Source: FEN-1088 sp031407985 (GTDB lineage Bacteria > Myxococcota_A > Polyangia > Fen-1088). Taken from it: a stretch of 32,249 nt of DNA. The stretch covers positions 1-32,249 of the forward strand of contig JANOJB010000178.1 in the NCBI GenBank assembly GCA_031407985.1. Direction: 5' to 3'. Below the pieces are notes generated by a model that was not told where the DNA came from, did not search any database, and saw only the letters and a program-made list of their open reading frames with translations. Below, piece by piece: positions 15,401-23,448 of this stretch (position 1 is its first letter; every line of letters starts with the position of its first letter). Made by a program: the position numbers and the translations under genes.

Positions 15401-18001
15401 GCATCGCCTGACGACCGCCGCCACGGCGGCCGCCAGGAACGGATCGACGATGCGATTGCCTCCGCCGTCAACCAGCACGGCGCGCCCGGCATCGGTCGCT
15501 AGGGACAGCGCGTGGCGCGCGTCCCCGGAAACCGCCGCCGCGATCGACGCACCCAGCGTCCAATGTGCGCCCCCAGGGGCAGTCGCGCCCGCGACCAGAC
15601 GTTCGACCAAGGTCCCCGGGTCGGGCCGGTCCGCCAACGCCAAGGCCAGCGCCGCGGGATGAAGCGGCACCAGATCCAGGACCGCCGAAACCAGTGCGGG
15701 AACCGCGTCACCATCTCCGTCGGATGTCGGCCAGAAGACCGACTCCAGCAACAGGGTTGCCCGGCGTTGACGGTCAGTCTCGGTATCCGGCGAAGGCGCG
15801 CTACCCGCCTCGGCGTGCAGATACGCCGCCCACATATCGCGATCACCCAGGCGCCGGAGCACCCGCCCCCACGTCAGCCGCTCCCCTGGTGGCGGTGCTG
15901 CATGCACGCGCGGTGTCCCCAATCGGGTGGCGGCCCCCGACGGATCCGCGCGCGCCATCAATTCGGCGGCGATTTCCGCCAGAGGCGCGCGAAGCGATCC
16001 CTCCTGCCACGCCGGCCGGGCGATCCCGCGATCGATCAGTTCGGCGGCCTCGGCGAAACTACCCCGGCGGGCGGCCATGGCGGCAAGACGCCAGAAGATG
16101 GGTGATGTGGGATCGCGCGCGGCGATCTGGTTCAGAACCGCCCAGGTGGATTCCGTTCCATCATCCGGCGTCGGCGCATCGGCAACGGGTTGCAGCGCGG
16201 CGGCCAGATCCATCGAAGCCGACGTCCAACGCGCGGGATCGATGCTACGCCACAGCCGCAGACCGCGCAGGCGCGTCGCCGGCAGCGTGGCGTTCCAGGC
16301 CAGCGCCTCGACCGCCGGCGCCAGCACCGTCGCGTCAGGCACCTCGGCCACGGTTTTTTCCACCGCCGCCAGAGCGAAGGCGATTCCGTCGGAATCGACC
16401 GCCAGTTCGCAGGCACGCAATGCCAGGCAGATCCGGGCGATCGGCGTCGACCACGTCGTGGCCACCCGCCCCAGCATCCCGTCGATCTCCGCGGTCGAGC
16501 CGGCGGTGCCCGGCGATCCACGTTGCGCCTCCGGCACCAGGTCCAGTCGATCGCGAGCCAGAGCAGCCGGCATCGAATCCAGAACCGATGGTGACGACAA
16601 CGCGGACGATGGTCCCGAGGCGGAGACCGGAACTATCCGGGCCGGGTCGGCGACGAATCGCCACGCCCGTTCGGATTCCCCGGCCCGACGCGCGACGGAT
16701 GCCCCCCAACGCGCCAACGCTACCTTTAATGGCGACGGCGGAAACCGTGTCAGCAGGTCTTCCAACGCGGGCAAGAACGCCGATGCTTCCATGCGCGCCA
16801 GGTCTCGAATCTGCCCCATGGCGGCCGAGGCATCCTCGCCGTCCATGCGTGCCGCTACGAATCTCTGCTCGGCGGCGGATTCATAATCCCCGGCAACTTC
16901 GTTCAGCCCCGCCGCGCAGACCAACAGCGCCGAGCCCAGCGTCCCGCCGATGCGATGCGCCCCCGTCTCCAGAATCGCGGCCGCGACCGGCGGCTGGCGC
17001 CACGCCAATTCGGCCTCGGCCAACATGCGTGGCAGGCCCTCGGGAGCGGCCGTAATCATCGCCGCCGCCGTGCCATCGACCACACCCCGCGCGGCGCGCG
17101 CCAGGATCCATTCGGCCTGCAAGGACCGGTAGTACGCCTGATCCGGATGGACCATCAGCGCGAGTCTTGCCAGGGATTCGGCAGCGGCATCGTCATCGAT
17201 GCGCCCCGTGCGTTCGGCCTGAACCAGCCGCGCCCGATGCACGGCCGGCGATGAACCATCGGCGGCCAATGCCGCCTCGACGTGCCCCGTCGCCTCTTTC
17301 GTGTCGCCCAACAAATCGGCGACGCGCGCGGCGGCAAGTGCCAACGCGACGGTTCGTTCCTTGTCTCGCGCAAGCGGTCGTTCCTCGGCGATCACACGCG
17401 CCAGGGTCTCAAGGTACGCACGCTCGGGTGCCGCGGGCCGGCCGAGATCGCCGAGCGCTATCAGCTGACCGATGTCTTGCCCCCAGGGTGCGGCCGCCAT
17501 CTCGCGCAGCGTTTCGGACGGGAACACGGGCGGCAGTTCGTCCGGCGGATCGCTTTCGAAGATGCTGGGCGCGCTGTTGTCGGTGGTAACCAGCGCCGCG
17601 TAGGATCCCGACGCTGGCGCTTCCCCCTCATCGAAGTCCCCGGCGGGGATCACCTCCGGCAGATCGTCCAGATCCAGCATGTCGGTCGCCGAGACGACGG
17701 TGGTCGGCGTTTCAAAGAAGGCATTTTCATCGTCGGGAACGACGCCTTCCAAGGTCCCGGCGACAGAAGGTGACGCCGGGGCAGCCGCGATGCCTCCACG
17801 GGTAACGAGCGGAATCGCCGCGTCCCAGGCTGCCAGATCGGACTCCCAATCGTCATCGCCGGCGACAACGAAAGGGACATCCGCGGGCGGCGAAGCTGGC
17901 GCGGGAACGGCCGTGACCTTGGACGTCGATGGATCGACCTGCACACCCGGTTTCCCGCCACCCGGCTTGCCGGCTCCCGGCTTTCGACCTTCGTCCGCCA
18001 C
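12419..18001 (-). CDS. Giant TPR-repeat protein (1860 aa), second of a paralogous pair
   Basis: This is a very large, apparently cytoplasmic solenoid protein with no signal peptide or membrane helix. The first 50 residues are Gly/Pro/Lys-rich, then an acidic stretch (DDDWESDLAAWDAA). Most of the length is Ala/Leu/Arg helical repeat; the clearest TPR units lie at about 1230-1560 (for example DPKRALGAYSRVLQLDANN and DPRSALQNFRRAVDDAP). A five-fold nonapeptide repeat interrupts it at 1127-1171. The last 260 residues form a separate domain shared with the neighbouring giant gene, ending FALSDEYDDLVRSLE. Start GTG 18001 has a very strong ribosome binding site (18008-18016) inside the upstream gene. 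The partner is probably the kinase encoded next; enzymatic activity is not apparent. Confidence 0.9.
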   Translation of the reverse strand: MADEGRKPGAGKPGGGKPGVQVDPSTSKVTAVPAPASPPADVPFVVAGDDDWESDLAAWDAAIPLVTRGGIAAAPASPSVAGTLEGVVPDDENAFFETPTTVVSATDMLDLDDLPEVIPAGDFDEGEAPASGSYAALVTTDNSAPSIFESDPPDELPPVFPSETLREMAAAPWGQDIGQLIALGDLGRPAAPERAYLETLARVIAEERPLARDKERTVALALAAARVADLLGDTKEATGHVEAALAADGSSPAVHRARLVQAERTGRIDDDAAAESLARLALMVHPDQAYYRSLQAEWILARAARGVVDGTAAAMITAAPEGLPRMLAEAELAWRQPPVAAAILETGAHRIGGTLGSALLVCAAGLNEVAGDYESAAEQRFVAARMDGEDASAAMGQIRDLARMEASAFLPALEDLLTRFPPSPLKVALARWGASVARRAGESERAWRFVADPARIVPVSASGPSSALSSPSVLDSMPAALARDRLDLVPEAQRGSPGTAGSTAEIDGMLGRVATTWSTPIARICLALRACELAVDSDGIAFALAAVEKTVAEVPDATVLAPAVEALAWNATLPATRLRGLRLWRSIDPARWTSASMDLAAALQPVADAPTPDDGTESTWAVLNQIAARDPTSPIFWRLAAMAARRGSFAEAAELIDRGIARPAWQEGSLRAPLAEIAAELMARADPSGAATRLGTPRVHAAPPPGERLTWGRVLRRLGDRDMWAAYLHAEAGSAPSPDTETDRQRRATLLLESVFWPTSDGDGDAVPALVSAVLDLVPLHPAALALALADRPDPGTLVERLVAGATAPGGAHWTLGASIAAAVSGDARHALSLATDAGRAVLVDGGGNRIVDPFLAAAVAAVVRRCAWAAPDPEQRGRIARNLASSETGAPAIVEAAEAEEVLGHKGEATRLFERALASTGAADVVADVQAGLGRLSTAPVPLGAASRGDAGVRGGVDGTDRLVLLEGAARAGRWNDVVARLLDAPPDDEKAGASILVLAAAIDEGRARGTRSREIWRRARAPQDSPRPVGPDPQGVPATVLEAGACLRIGDRKDADPIEVGDALEQLADVASRAKDERSAALLLVEAARLASGAGDAEVPAGLIAGEWPIEFEDIETSTGIDEIDMPVEIADADMPIEIADGDVPVGIADARVRVAIAAADAPVATVDGARPSGTSAVERRLRAAVRHDPTSVPAAMTWRRWLIRSGRIAEAAQASAAEAEALVDPTLRVRALLRAAAMLAPSAVVEISTSGTTLGEISGDWIGRASGYLRRALEIAPGDHEVFSRLRELYEEAGRHSDLVDLLASRLGATSNPFEVTALHLARAEVFAGPLRDRRGARFELDAILQKEPQHARALGRLAEIEQEDGNDARAAELLIQRAFIERSPEKLRELFLRLGRIYTHRVPDPKRALGAYSRVLQLDANNREALDELSTLYVGLGETKNAIAITERLVGIEIAPLRRAAYQIRLGHLYERAVDPRSALQNFRRAVDDAPRDIEALGELARYLEKTRDTAGRRALLDHAAADLRAAVLADPADKALIDTLVAVLRWRGRTASAAALAELGTLVAAARGDTGKDVRLPEWATPPSGGRRLAALAKSSVDEQSFPASVPPSVRQLFHLLGPTLWEGGKSDLSRLGVDRADRVPPGRPPRDIFDAVAGELAAGPFDMYVATARSEAVPAPLLVEPGRPPAIVLGASLLKLGPHGLRFAAGRTLRLVSTHLDMALVGDATDLGAWLGGVIRQFIGDYRHPDVPAEITAARAARVAKLIPKKLRQEVMPFAMESSGAIDLAALHAGIRDGANRIGLCASGSLGAALRVILTMSGAGTSVSPAAIKRNAEARALLAFALSDEYDDLVRSLE
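14489..14623 (-). repeat. Five tandem 27-bp units coding a nonapeptide repeat
   Basis: Within the 1860-aa TPR protein (residues 1127-1171) the units read DMPVEIADA, DMPIEIADG, DVPVGIADA, RVRVAIAAA and DAPVATVDG. The first three are nearly identical in DNA and protein; the last two have decayed. The alternation of acidic and beta-branched residues differs from the surrounding helical TPR sequence. Confidence 0.85.
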
Positions 18002-18003
18002 GG

Positions 18004-21000
18004 TCAGCCCTCCTCCGCCCCGCTGCCGCGTCTCAACATCAAATAATCGTGGGAAAGCGCGAATCGAATCAGACCCAGGACCCGTTCGTTGCGGCCAATC
18101 GCCGTCAACGTTGCGGAGGGATCCGCATCGACACCGATGCCGCCCGCGATCCGCGCCGCGACGGCCGCGTCCCCCGCCAATACCAATCCCAGCCGATCGG
18201 CGGTCGCAAGCGCGGATTCGCGAAAGTCCGTGGCATCGATTGCCTCGAAGCCGAACCGCGACGCCTCCAATTCCAGCGCCCTTCGATCCTTGCGACCCAT
18301 CGCTTTGCCCAAAACCCGGGCCCGATCCTCGATGTTTTTCAGACCGCCAGCGTCCACCGGGGCCGACGCGCCGGCCACCACCGCGGCGGCCGCCAGCAAC
18401 GTCCCCAGCTCGATGGCGGTGATTCGCTCGAAAACCACCGCGCGATCACGCAGCAGGCCCAACGCGCGCCCGACGCGAAAACGCGCTCCCGCGTCTCCCG
18501 CCAACACGCCCCGGCCCAACAACAAACCCGGCGGCGATCCCTCGATCGGAATGACGTCGTTGTCGTCCAGAACCAGGATCCCCTTACCCGAGGCGCCCCC
18601 GGCCTTGGGCAAAAACAACGCCAGCGTCGGTAATCCAACCGCCGCGGCCGCCACCTCGACCCAGGCAAGGCGTGGCTCGGATCTCTGCGGGACCCGCTCG
18701 CGGGGCGGAAACCGCCCCTGCACGGGAAACAACTCGGCGCCCGCCTCCGCCAGAGTGGGCCAGATCTCCGCGGCGAATCCGCTGGCCCCCGGCAACCTCA
18801 GCTGACTCCAGAACTCCAACGACAGCGTGGCGCGCGGTTCACCCCAGCGCGGGGGCGGAAGCTCCACATCCTCGCCTGCCAGGGTGAGAATCTGGCCCAC
18901 AACCCGCGCCCCCGCGGCGCCCCAGGCTTGATCGTCGGCGGCGCCAGCGTCACCGGCGGCTGCAAGATCCCCGCGGGCGGCCAACATTTCGTGCAGCTCC
19001 TTGAGACGCAACAGCCGCGGAACATCCAGGGGGTCGGCCGCCAAGGCTTGGCGCAGGTCCACGATGGCACGCGAGATCGCGCCCTGGCGCGCGGCGATCG
19101 CGCCCCGACGCTCGTGCAAGGCCACCAGTCGCCGAATGCCGTCACCCAGCGGATCCAGCTCGGACGCGGTGACGAATGCGGCAGCCGCCGCGACAGCGTC
19201 CCGACCCTGATCGCGCAACAGCTCCCCGATGCGAATCCAGATCTTGGCCTTGGCGACCGGATCGCCGAGAACCGTGTCCCAGCTGCGTAAGGTTCCCAGC
19301 GCTGCCGACCAGTCCCCCGTGCGCAACAGCAGATCGGTCAGTCTCTGCCAGGGAGCGGTATCCCTGGGCCGCGCCGATGCAGCCTCGCGCAGGACCTCCA
19401 CGGCGCGCGCCGGATCGCGCGCGGCCTCGTGAGCTTCGGCCAGTTCCAGACGCAAGTTGGCGACCTGAACCTCGTCCCCCCGTAACGCCAGCAAGCGATC
19501 CAGAAAGCGAACCGCCTGCGGAAAGTATTCCATCTGTGTAGCCAGGGTCGCCAAATACCGCAGGGCCGCCGCATGCTGCGGATCGATCTTCAAGATTCGC
19601 TTGAAGTCTTCGATGGCGGCCTTTCGATTCGCCATCTTGTCCAGTCGATGTGCCGCCCTTTCCAGTAGCAGGTCAGTCCGCGCGCGCGGATCGCCGAGCG
19701 CCACCAACCGCAGGCCATACAAATGATCCAGTGTCGCCCAATCACTCCGCGCGCCCAGGAGGTGCCTCAGGCGTTCGTACAACCATGTCGACGGCGGATC
19801 GCGTGACAGGGCCTGCCAGTAGGCCACGATCGCCTCGGACATCATCCCCAGGTCTTCCCAGGTCTGGCCCGCCACCGCGAAGCCGGCGGCGGCGCGGGCG
19901 GGCGCGCGCAACACCGCCGCCAGGCGCATCCCCGCGCGGGCGGCTCCCACGCGATCGCCCGTGGCCAAGGCCAGGCGCTTGATTCCGTCCAGCGCCTCGA
20001 TCCCAGCCGCGTCTCGGCCGAGAGCACGCGCGAATCCGTCCAACGCGGCCTCGGCATCGCCGCGCGCCTCGGCGTCCAGTGCGCGCTCGACGTCCAGCGC
20101 GTAGCCGAGAGGCCCCCCCGTGCGCTCGGCACGGGCCACCCGCGCGGCGACCCTGTCCGCGTGGCCCATCACGGGCAGATCGGCCAGGCCAACACCTATT
20201 GGCGCCGCGCCCCCGGAAAGCGTCACCACCTGATCGTGAACCGCGCCGCCAAGCGCCGCGCCCCCCAATCGGGCCCGGGCAGCCGCGCGCGCCAACAATC
20301 CGTTCCTGTCGGCGGACGACTCGATCGCGTCCGTGTCCGGCAACGCTCGCGCGAAACCCAGCAGGCCGGCGGCCGCGCCCAGCACATCCCCACCTCGCGC
20401 TCCCGTTGCCCAGCGCAACACGACACCGGCCGGTGCCTCGGTTCCCAGAGCGCCCCCTACCCCCAAGCTGCGGCCCTCGGAGCCTTCCGCTTGCGCGTTC
20501 GCCGGGACCAGGTCCGACGCTGGCGCCGCGGCCGTCGGCCGCACAACGCCCGGCGCCGTACTCTGAAACAGCGCCAACAGCGCCGCTTCCTGGGTCAGCA
20601 GCAAGGCCGTCACCGGGTCGGCCAACGCCGCCAACTCCCGGACGGCTTCCAGAACCAGGGGCGCGTTGCCCTGGACGGCCGCGACACGCAGCAACCCCAG
20701 CGCGACGTCCGTCGACGGCTGCTTGAGCTGGGCCTCTCGGAAGGCGGCTTCGGCACCCACCAGATCACCAGAGCGCTCGAGCGCCTCACCCAGATCACCC
20801 GGAACCTCGATGAGCCCCGCGGCCAACCCCTCGGGCATCTCGCGCAGCGTCGCGACCTCCAGCTGCGGATCGCCTGAACGACGAGCGATTTCCCAGCTCC
20901 AGCCTTGCGCCGCCTGATCCCCGGCTGCACGCAACGGCGACAGCGCCTCCAAGGCTTCGCCCGGCCGCTTGGCGCCAAGCGCGTGCCATGCAACCCGAAA

Positions 21001-23331
21001 ACGGAGAGCTCGCAGGCAAGCGGCCTTGTTGCCGGCGGCGTCCTGATTTACCGCCTTTGGGACGTCGCTCGCATCGCTCGCATCGCTCGCATCGCGAACA
21101 CCGCTCGCACCGCGAACACGACCCGCGTCGGCAACCGCACCAACGGCGTAGGCACCGGTCCCGGCGTCGCCGCGCTTCACGATCCCGGCGATCTCGGCGC
21201 GCACCAGGTCGGCCCTTATCGCGGCTTTCGCTGCGGCGGCGGCATCCGCACCCGCCGCCAGGCGTTCAAGCCCGGCCGTGGCCGCCCCCGCGGTATCGGC
21301 GGACAGCGCTTGCCTCAACAGAACCTCGGCCGCGACGGCGTCACCCCCGGCGGCAGCCAGGCGCGCGGCTTCCACCCGCAACGCCGCTTCGAGCCTGGCC
21401 GACCCAGCGCGATCGGCCAACGCGCGCACGATGCGAACCCTGGTCTCCGTACTGGACGCCTCCCCACGGGCGACCAGCGCCAGTTCCAGATCATTCCGCC
21501 TGACCCAGGCCCGCGCATCCGCATCGCCCAGATCCAGGAGTTCGTCCTGATACCGGCGCGCACTCACCGGATCGTCCAGGTGATCGCGATGCACGGCCAC
21601 CAGATCTTCCAGCAACCGCAGTCGCTCAACCGGGGCGCCGTTCGTCGCCATCAAGCGTGCCAGCCTTTGCAACAACGCATCCGTCAGATCAGGCCAGCGA
21701 CCCGCGGCCCAAAGACGTCTTTCCACCGCATCCAGCGCGGGCACGTAGCTGGGCGCGATCTCGACCGCGCGCCGATACAGACGCGTGGGATCGGTCTCCT
21801 GATTCCCCGAATCCGACGGTGTGTGCCCGACCCCGGTGTCGGCGGCAGCGGCAGCCATTCTCGATCGTTCCCTCAACGTCCCTGCCACCACCAGCGCATG
21901 GGCGGCTTCCTCCGCGGCGGGGGAATCACCGACGGCACCAGCGGCCAAACGCTCGCCGTTACGTTCGAACGCAACAGCCAGTCCCGGCACATCCCCGACC
22001 GCGACCCGCATGAGGATCTCAAGCAAGAACACATCGGGCCTATCGCGGGGCAGTTCGGCATGTCGATCAAGGATGGCCAGTCCATCTTGCGAGCGACCAG
22101 CGCGCACAAGTGCGGTCAGGTAGCGGAGAGCCAGCTCCCGCTCGGCATCGGTTTCGAAAGCGCGATCGTGGGGCGCGACGACAGCCAGCAATTCCGCCAG
22201 ACCATCGACGGCCGAAACGGCGTTCGCTCCCTGTTCACCCGACCCGGGCGCCCCCGTCTCAACCAGATCACCCAACTCCGCGATGACCAACGGATGATGC
22301 GGGGCCCGGCCCAATGCTCCGCGCAGCGCCTCGGCCGCGCCCGCTGCATTGTCGAGGTTGTCGCGCAGCAACCGGGCGCGCTCCCTCAGCAGGGGCACGG
22401 CGGCGTCCCCAGGTCCGTACGACACCAATTCGTGAAGAATTTCCACGCGCGTCGCGGGATCCGATGTGACCCGCGCCAGGGTGGACAGTTCACCCAACAG
22501 CGGCGCGAGATCACCGGGACCAACCGCCCGCAATGCATGCCGCAGCATCTCCAACACGCGCGCGGCCACCACCGGATCGATCGGCGCAGCCACTGCCGCC
22601 TTGCCCGCGGGCGAATCACCGCCCGCAACCCCCACCCCAGAGGTCCGTTCCAGACGCGCAAGGAATGCCGTGGTCGAGGCTCGCAACGTCGAGGGCAAAG
22701 ATCGCCTGAGCAGACCCGCCAGCGCCTCGGCGATCATCGCGCGATCGGCGCGCCGAAATCCCACGAGCAAGAGCGACGTCAACAAGGCCGGGTGATCGGA
22801 TATTTCGATCAAGCCCGCGCGGTAGCTGCGGGCCGCATCATCGTCCCTACTCAGACGATCTTCCGAGATCCGACCGTGCTCCATCCACAAATCGGCGCGA
22901 GCTTCCGCCTGCTCCGCCGAGATTCTTCGTTCCAGAACCCCCAGCAGATCCTGCCACGCCCCTTGCCCAATCAGGGCACGTCGCAAACCCCAGAACGCCA
23001 CCAGCAGCGTCGGATCGCGGTCGAAGGCGCTGTTCCATAGCGCCAGCGCGGCCGCCGCGTCACCCTGTCGATCGGCCAGGAGAGCGCGCGCGCAAATCAA
23101 CGCATCCGCCCGCCGTCCGTCGCCTGCGTCGCCGGCGGCCTCGACCGCGCGCGCCCACAGCGCGCTGTCCTCGGCGGGAGACTCCTCGGCCGATTCGGCC
23201 AAAGCTTCCGGTATATCGATCACGATCGGCGCGACCATCGCATCGTCAGGCAACGACATCGGCTTCCCCGCCGATCCCGGCACCGGCGGAACAGGCCGAT
23301 CGTCGTCGGATTTCCTTGGCGTCCTAGACAT
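18004..23331 (-). CDS. Giant TPR-repeat protein (1775 aa), first of a paralogous pair
   Basis: This is the first gene of the TPR/kinase operon. The frame is open further upstream, but ATG 23331 (MSRTPRKSDDD) is chosen because the promoter at 23365-23394 would start transcription near 23358, downstream of the other in-frame ATG at 23361, and an AGGA lies about 11 bases before it. After a Pro/acidic leader, Ala/Leu-rich helical repeats run almost the whole length; clear TPR units occur at about 50-160 and 1125-1445 (for example RKAAIEDFKRILKIDPQHAAA). The C-terminal roughly 300 residues are a distinct domain paralogous to that of the next gene: a GLLLGRGVLAG...RFRVGRALGLL segment, ADRLGLVLAGDAAVAARI and FALSHDYLMLRR. 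No signal peptide or membrane helix. The stop is two bases before the next start. Confidence 0.9.
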   Translation of the reverse strand: MSRTPRKSDDDRPVPPVPGSAGKPMSLPDDAMVAPIVIDIPEALAESAEESPAEDSALWARAVEAAGDAGDGRRADALICARALLADRQGDAAAALALWNSAFDRDPTLLVAFWGLRRALIGQGAWQDLLGVLERRISAEQAEARADLWMEHGRISEDRLSRDDDAARSYRAGLIEISDHPALLTSLLLVGFRRADRAMIAEALAGLLRRSLPSTLRASTTAFLARLERTSGVGVAGGDSPAGKAAVAAPIDPVVAARVLEMLRHALRAVGPGDLAPLLGELSTLARVTSDPATRVEILHELVSYGPGDAAVPLLRERARLLRDNLDNAAGAAEALRGALGRAPHHPLVIAELGDLVETGAPGSGEQGANAVSAVDGLAELLAVVAPHDRAFETDAERELALRYLTALVRAGRSQDGLAILDRHAELPRDRPDVFLLEILMRVAVGDVPGLAVAFERNGERLAAGAVGDSPAAEEAAHALVVAGTLRERSRMAAAAADTGVGHTPSDSGNQETDPTRLYRRAVEIAPSYVPALDAVERRLWAAGRWPDLTDALLQRLARLMATNGAPVERLRLLEDLVAVHRDHLDDPVSARRYQDELLDLGDADARAWVRRNDLELALVARGEASSTETRVRIVRALADRAGSARLEAALRVEAARLAAAGGDAVAAEVLLRQALSADTAGAATAGLERLAAGADAAAAAKAAIRADLVRAEIAGIVKRGDAGTGAYAVGAVADAGRVRGASGVRDASDASDASDVPKAVNQDAAGNKAACLRALRFRVAWHALGAKRPGEALEALSPLRAAGDQAAQGWSWEIARRSGDPQLEVATLREMPEGLAAGLIEVPGDLGEALERSGDLVGAEAAFREAQLKQPSTDVALGLLRVAAVQGNAPLVLEAVRELAALADPVTALLLTQEAALLALFQSTAPGVVRPTAAAPASDLVPANAQAEGSEGRSLGVGGALGTEAPAGVVLRWATGARGGDVLGAAAGLLGFARALPDTDAIESSADRNGLLARAAARARLGGAALGGAVHDQVVTLSGGAAPIGVGLADLPVMGHADRVAARVARAERTGGPLGYALDVERALDAEARGDAEAALDGFARALGRDAAGIEALDGIKRLALATGDRVGAARAGMRLAAVLRAPARAAAGFAVAGQTWEDLGMMSEAIVAYWQALSRDPPSTWLYERLRHLLGARSDWATLDHLYGLRLVALGDPRARTDLLLERAAHRLDKMANRKAAIEDFKRILKIDPQHAAALRYLATLATQMEYFPQAVRFLDRLLALRGDEVQVANLRLELAEAHEAARDPARAVEVLREAASARPRDTAPWQRLTDLLLRTGDWSAALGTLRSWDTVLGDPVAKAKIWIRIGELLRDQGRDAVAAAAAFVTASELDPLGDGIRRLVALHERRGAIAARQGAISRAIVDLRQALAADPLDVPRLLRLKELHEMLAARGDLAAAGDAGAADDQAWGAAGARVVGQILTLAGEDVELPPPRWGEPRATLSLEFWSQLRLPGASGFAAEIWPTLAEAGAELFPVQGRFPPRERVPQRSEPRLAWVEVAAAAVGLPTLALFLPKAGGASGKGILVLDDNDVIPIEGSPPGLLLGRGVLAGDAGARFRVGRALGLLRDRAVVFERITAIELGTLLAAAAVVAGASAPVDAGGLKNIEDRARVLGKAMGRKDRRALELEASRFGFEAIDATDFRESALATADRLGLVLAGDAAVAARIAGGIGVDADPSATLTAIGRNERVLGLIRFALSHDYLMLRRGSGAEEG
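18008..18016 (-). promoter_or_regulatory. Strong ribosome binding site for the second TPR gene
   Basis: On the minus strand GGAGGAGGG sits 6 bases before GTG 18001, inside the last codons of the upstream TPR gene. It settles the GTG as the start and shows that the two giant genes are read from one message. Confidence 0.8.
21065..21091 (-). repeat. Three perfect 9-bp tandem repeats inside the first TPR gene
   Basis: TCGCTCGCA occurs three times head to tail on the plus strand (minus strand coding Asp-Ala-Ser triplets: DASDASDASD, about residues 747-756). Degenerate copies continue to about 21110. The in-frame 9-bp unit means copy-number change would alter linker length and not the frame. Confidence 0.85.
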
Positions 23332-23364
23332 GCAAGCGCGCGGTCCTGGAGCGCAAAACATGAC

Positions 23365-23394
23365 ATTATGGACGGCCCTGAAACAGGGTGTCAA
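23365..23394 (-). promoter_or_regulatory. Sigma-70-type promoter of the TPR/kinase operon, with internal inverted repeat
   Basis: On the minus strand TTGACA (23389-23394, full consensus) and CATAAT (23365-23370, five of six) are separated by 18 bases. The spacer contains the inverted repeat CCCTG-TTT-CAGGG (23376-23388), which could be a repressor site because it lies between the -35 and -10 boxes. The expected transcript start is near 23358, giving a leader of about 27 bases to ATG 23331. Confidence 0.75.
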
Positions 23395-23436
23395 CGAATC
23401 GCCCCGCCGCTGCCGTGTTAAAAGACCCATCCGTCC

Positions 23437-23442
23437 GGAAGG
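23437..23442 (+). promoter_or_regulatory. Ribosome binding site supporting a CTG start
   Basis: GGAAGG ends 6 bases before CTG 23449. Between the in-frame TAA at 23419 and this CTG there is no ATG, GTG or TTG, so the site supports initiation at CTG. Confidence 0.65.
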
Positions 23443-23448
23443 TTCCCC

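Noticed and set aside
13790..17055. Long plus-strand open frames (456 and 496 codons)
   Set aside because: They are antisense to the 1860-aa TPR gene, with Arg/Pro/Gly-rich shadow composition and no motif.
20905..23040. 711-codon open frame on the plus strand
   Set aside because: It lies wholly antisense to the first TPR giant, is rich in Arg/Gln/Pro with no domain pattern, and reflects lack of stops in GC-rich DNA.
23332..23430. Upstream in-frame starts for the first TPR giant, including ATG 23361
   Set aside because: They lie upstream of or inside the promoter at 23365-23394, so they would not be in the transcript.
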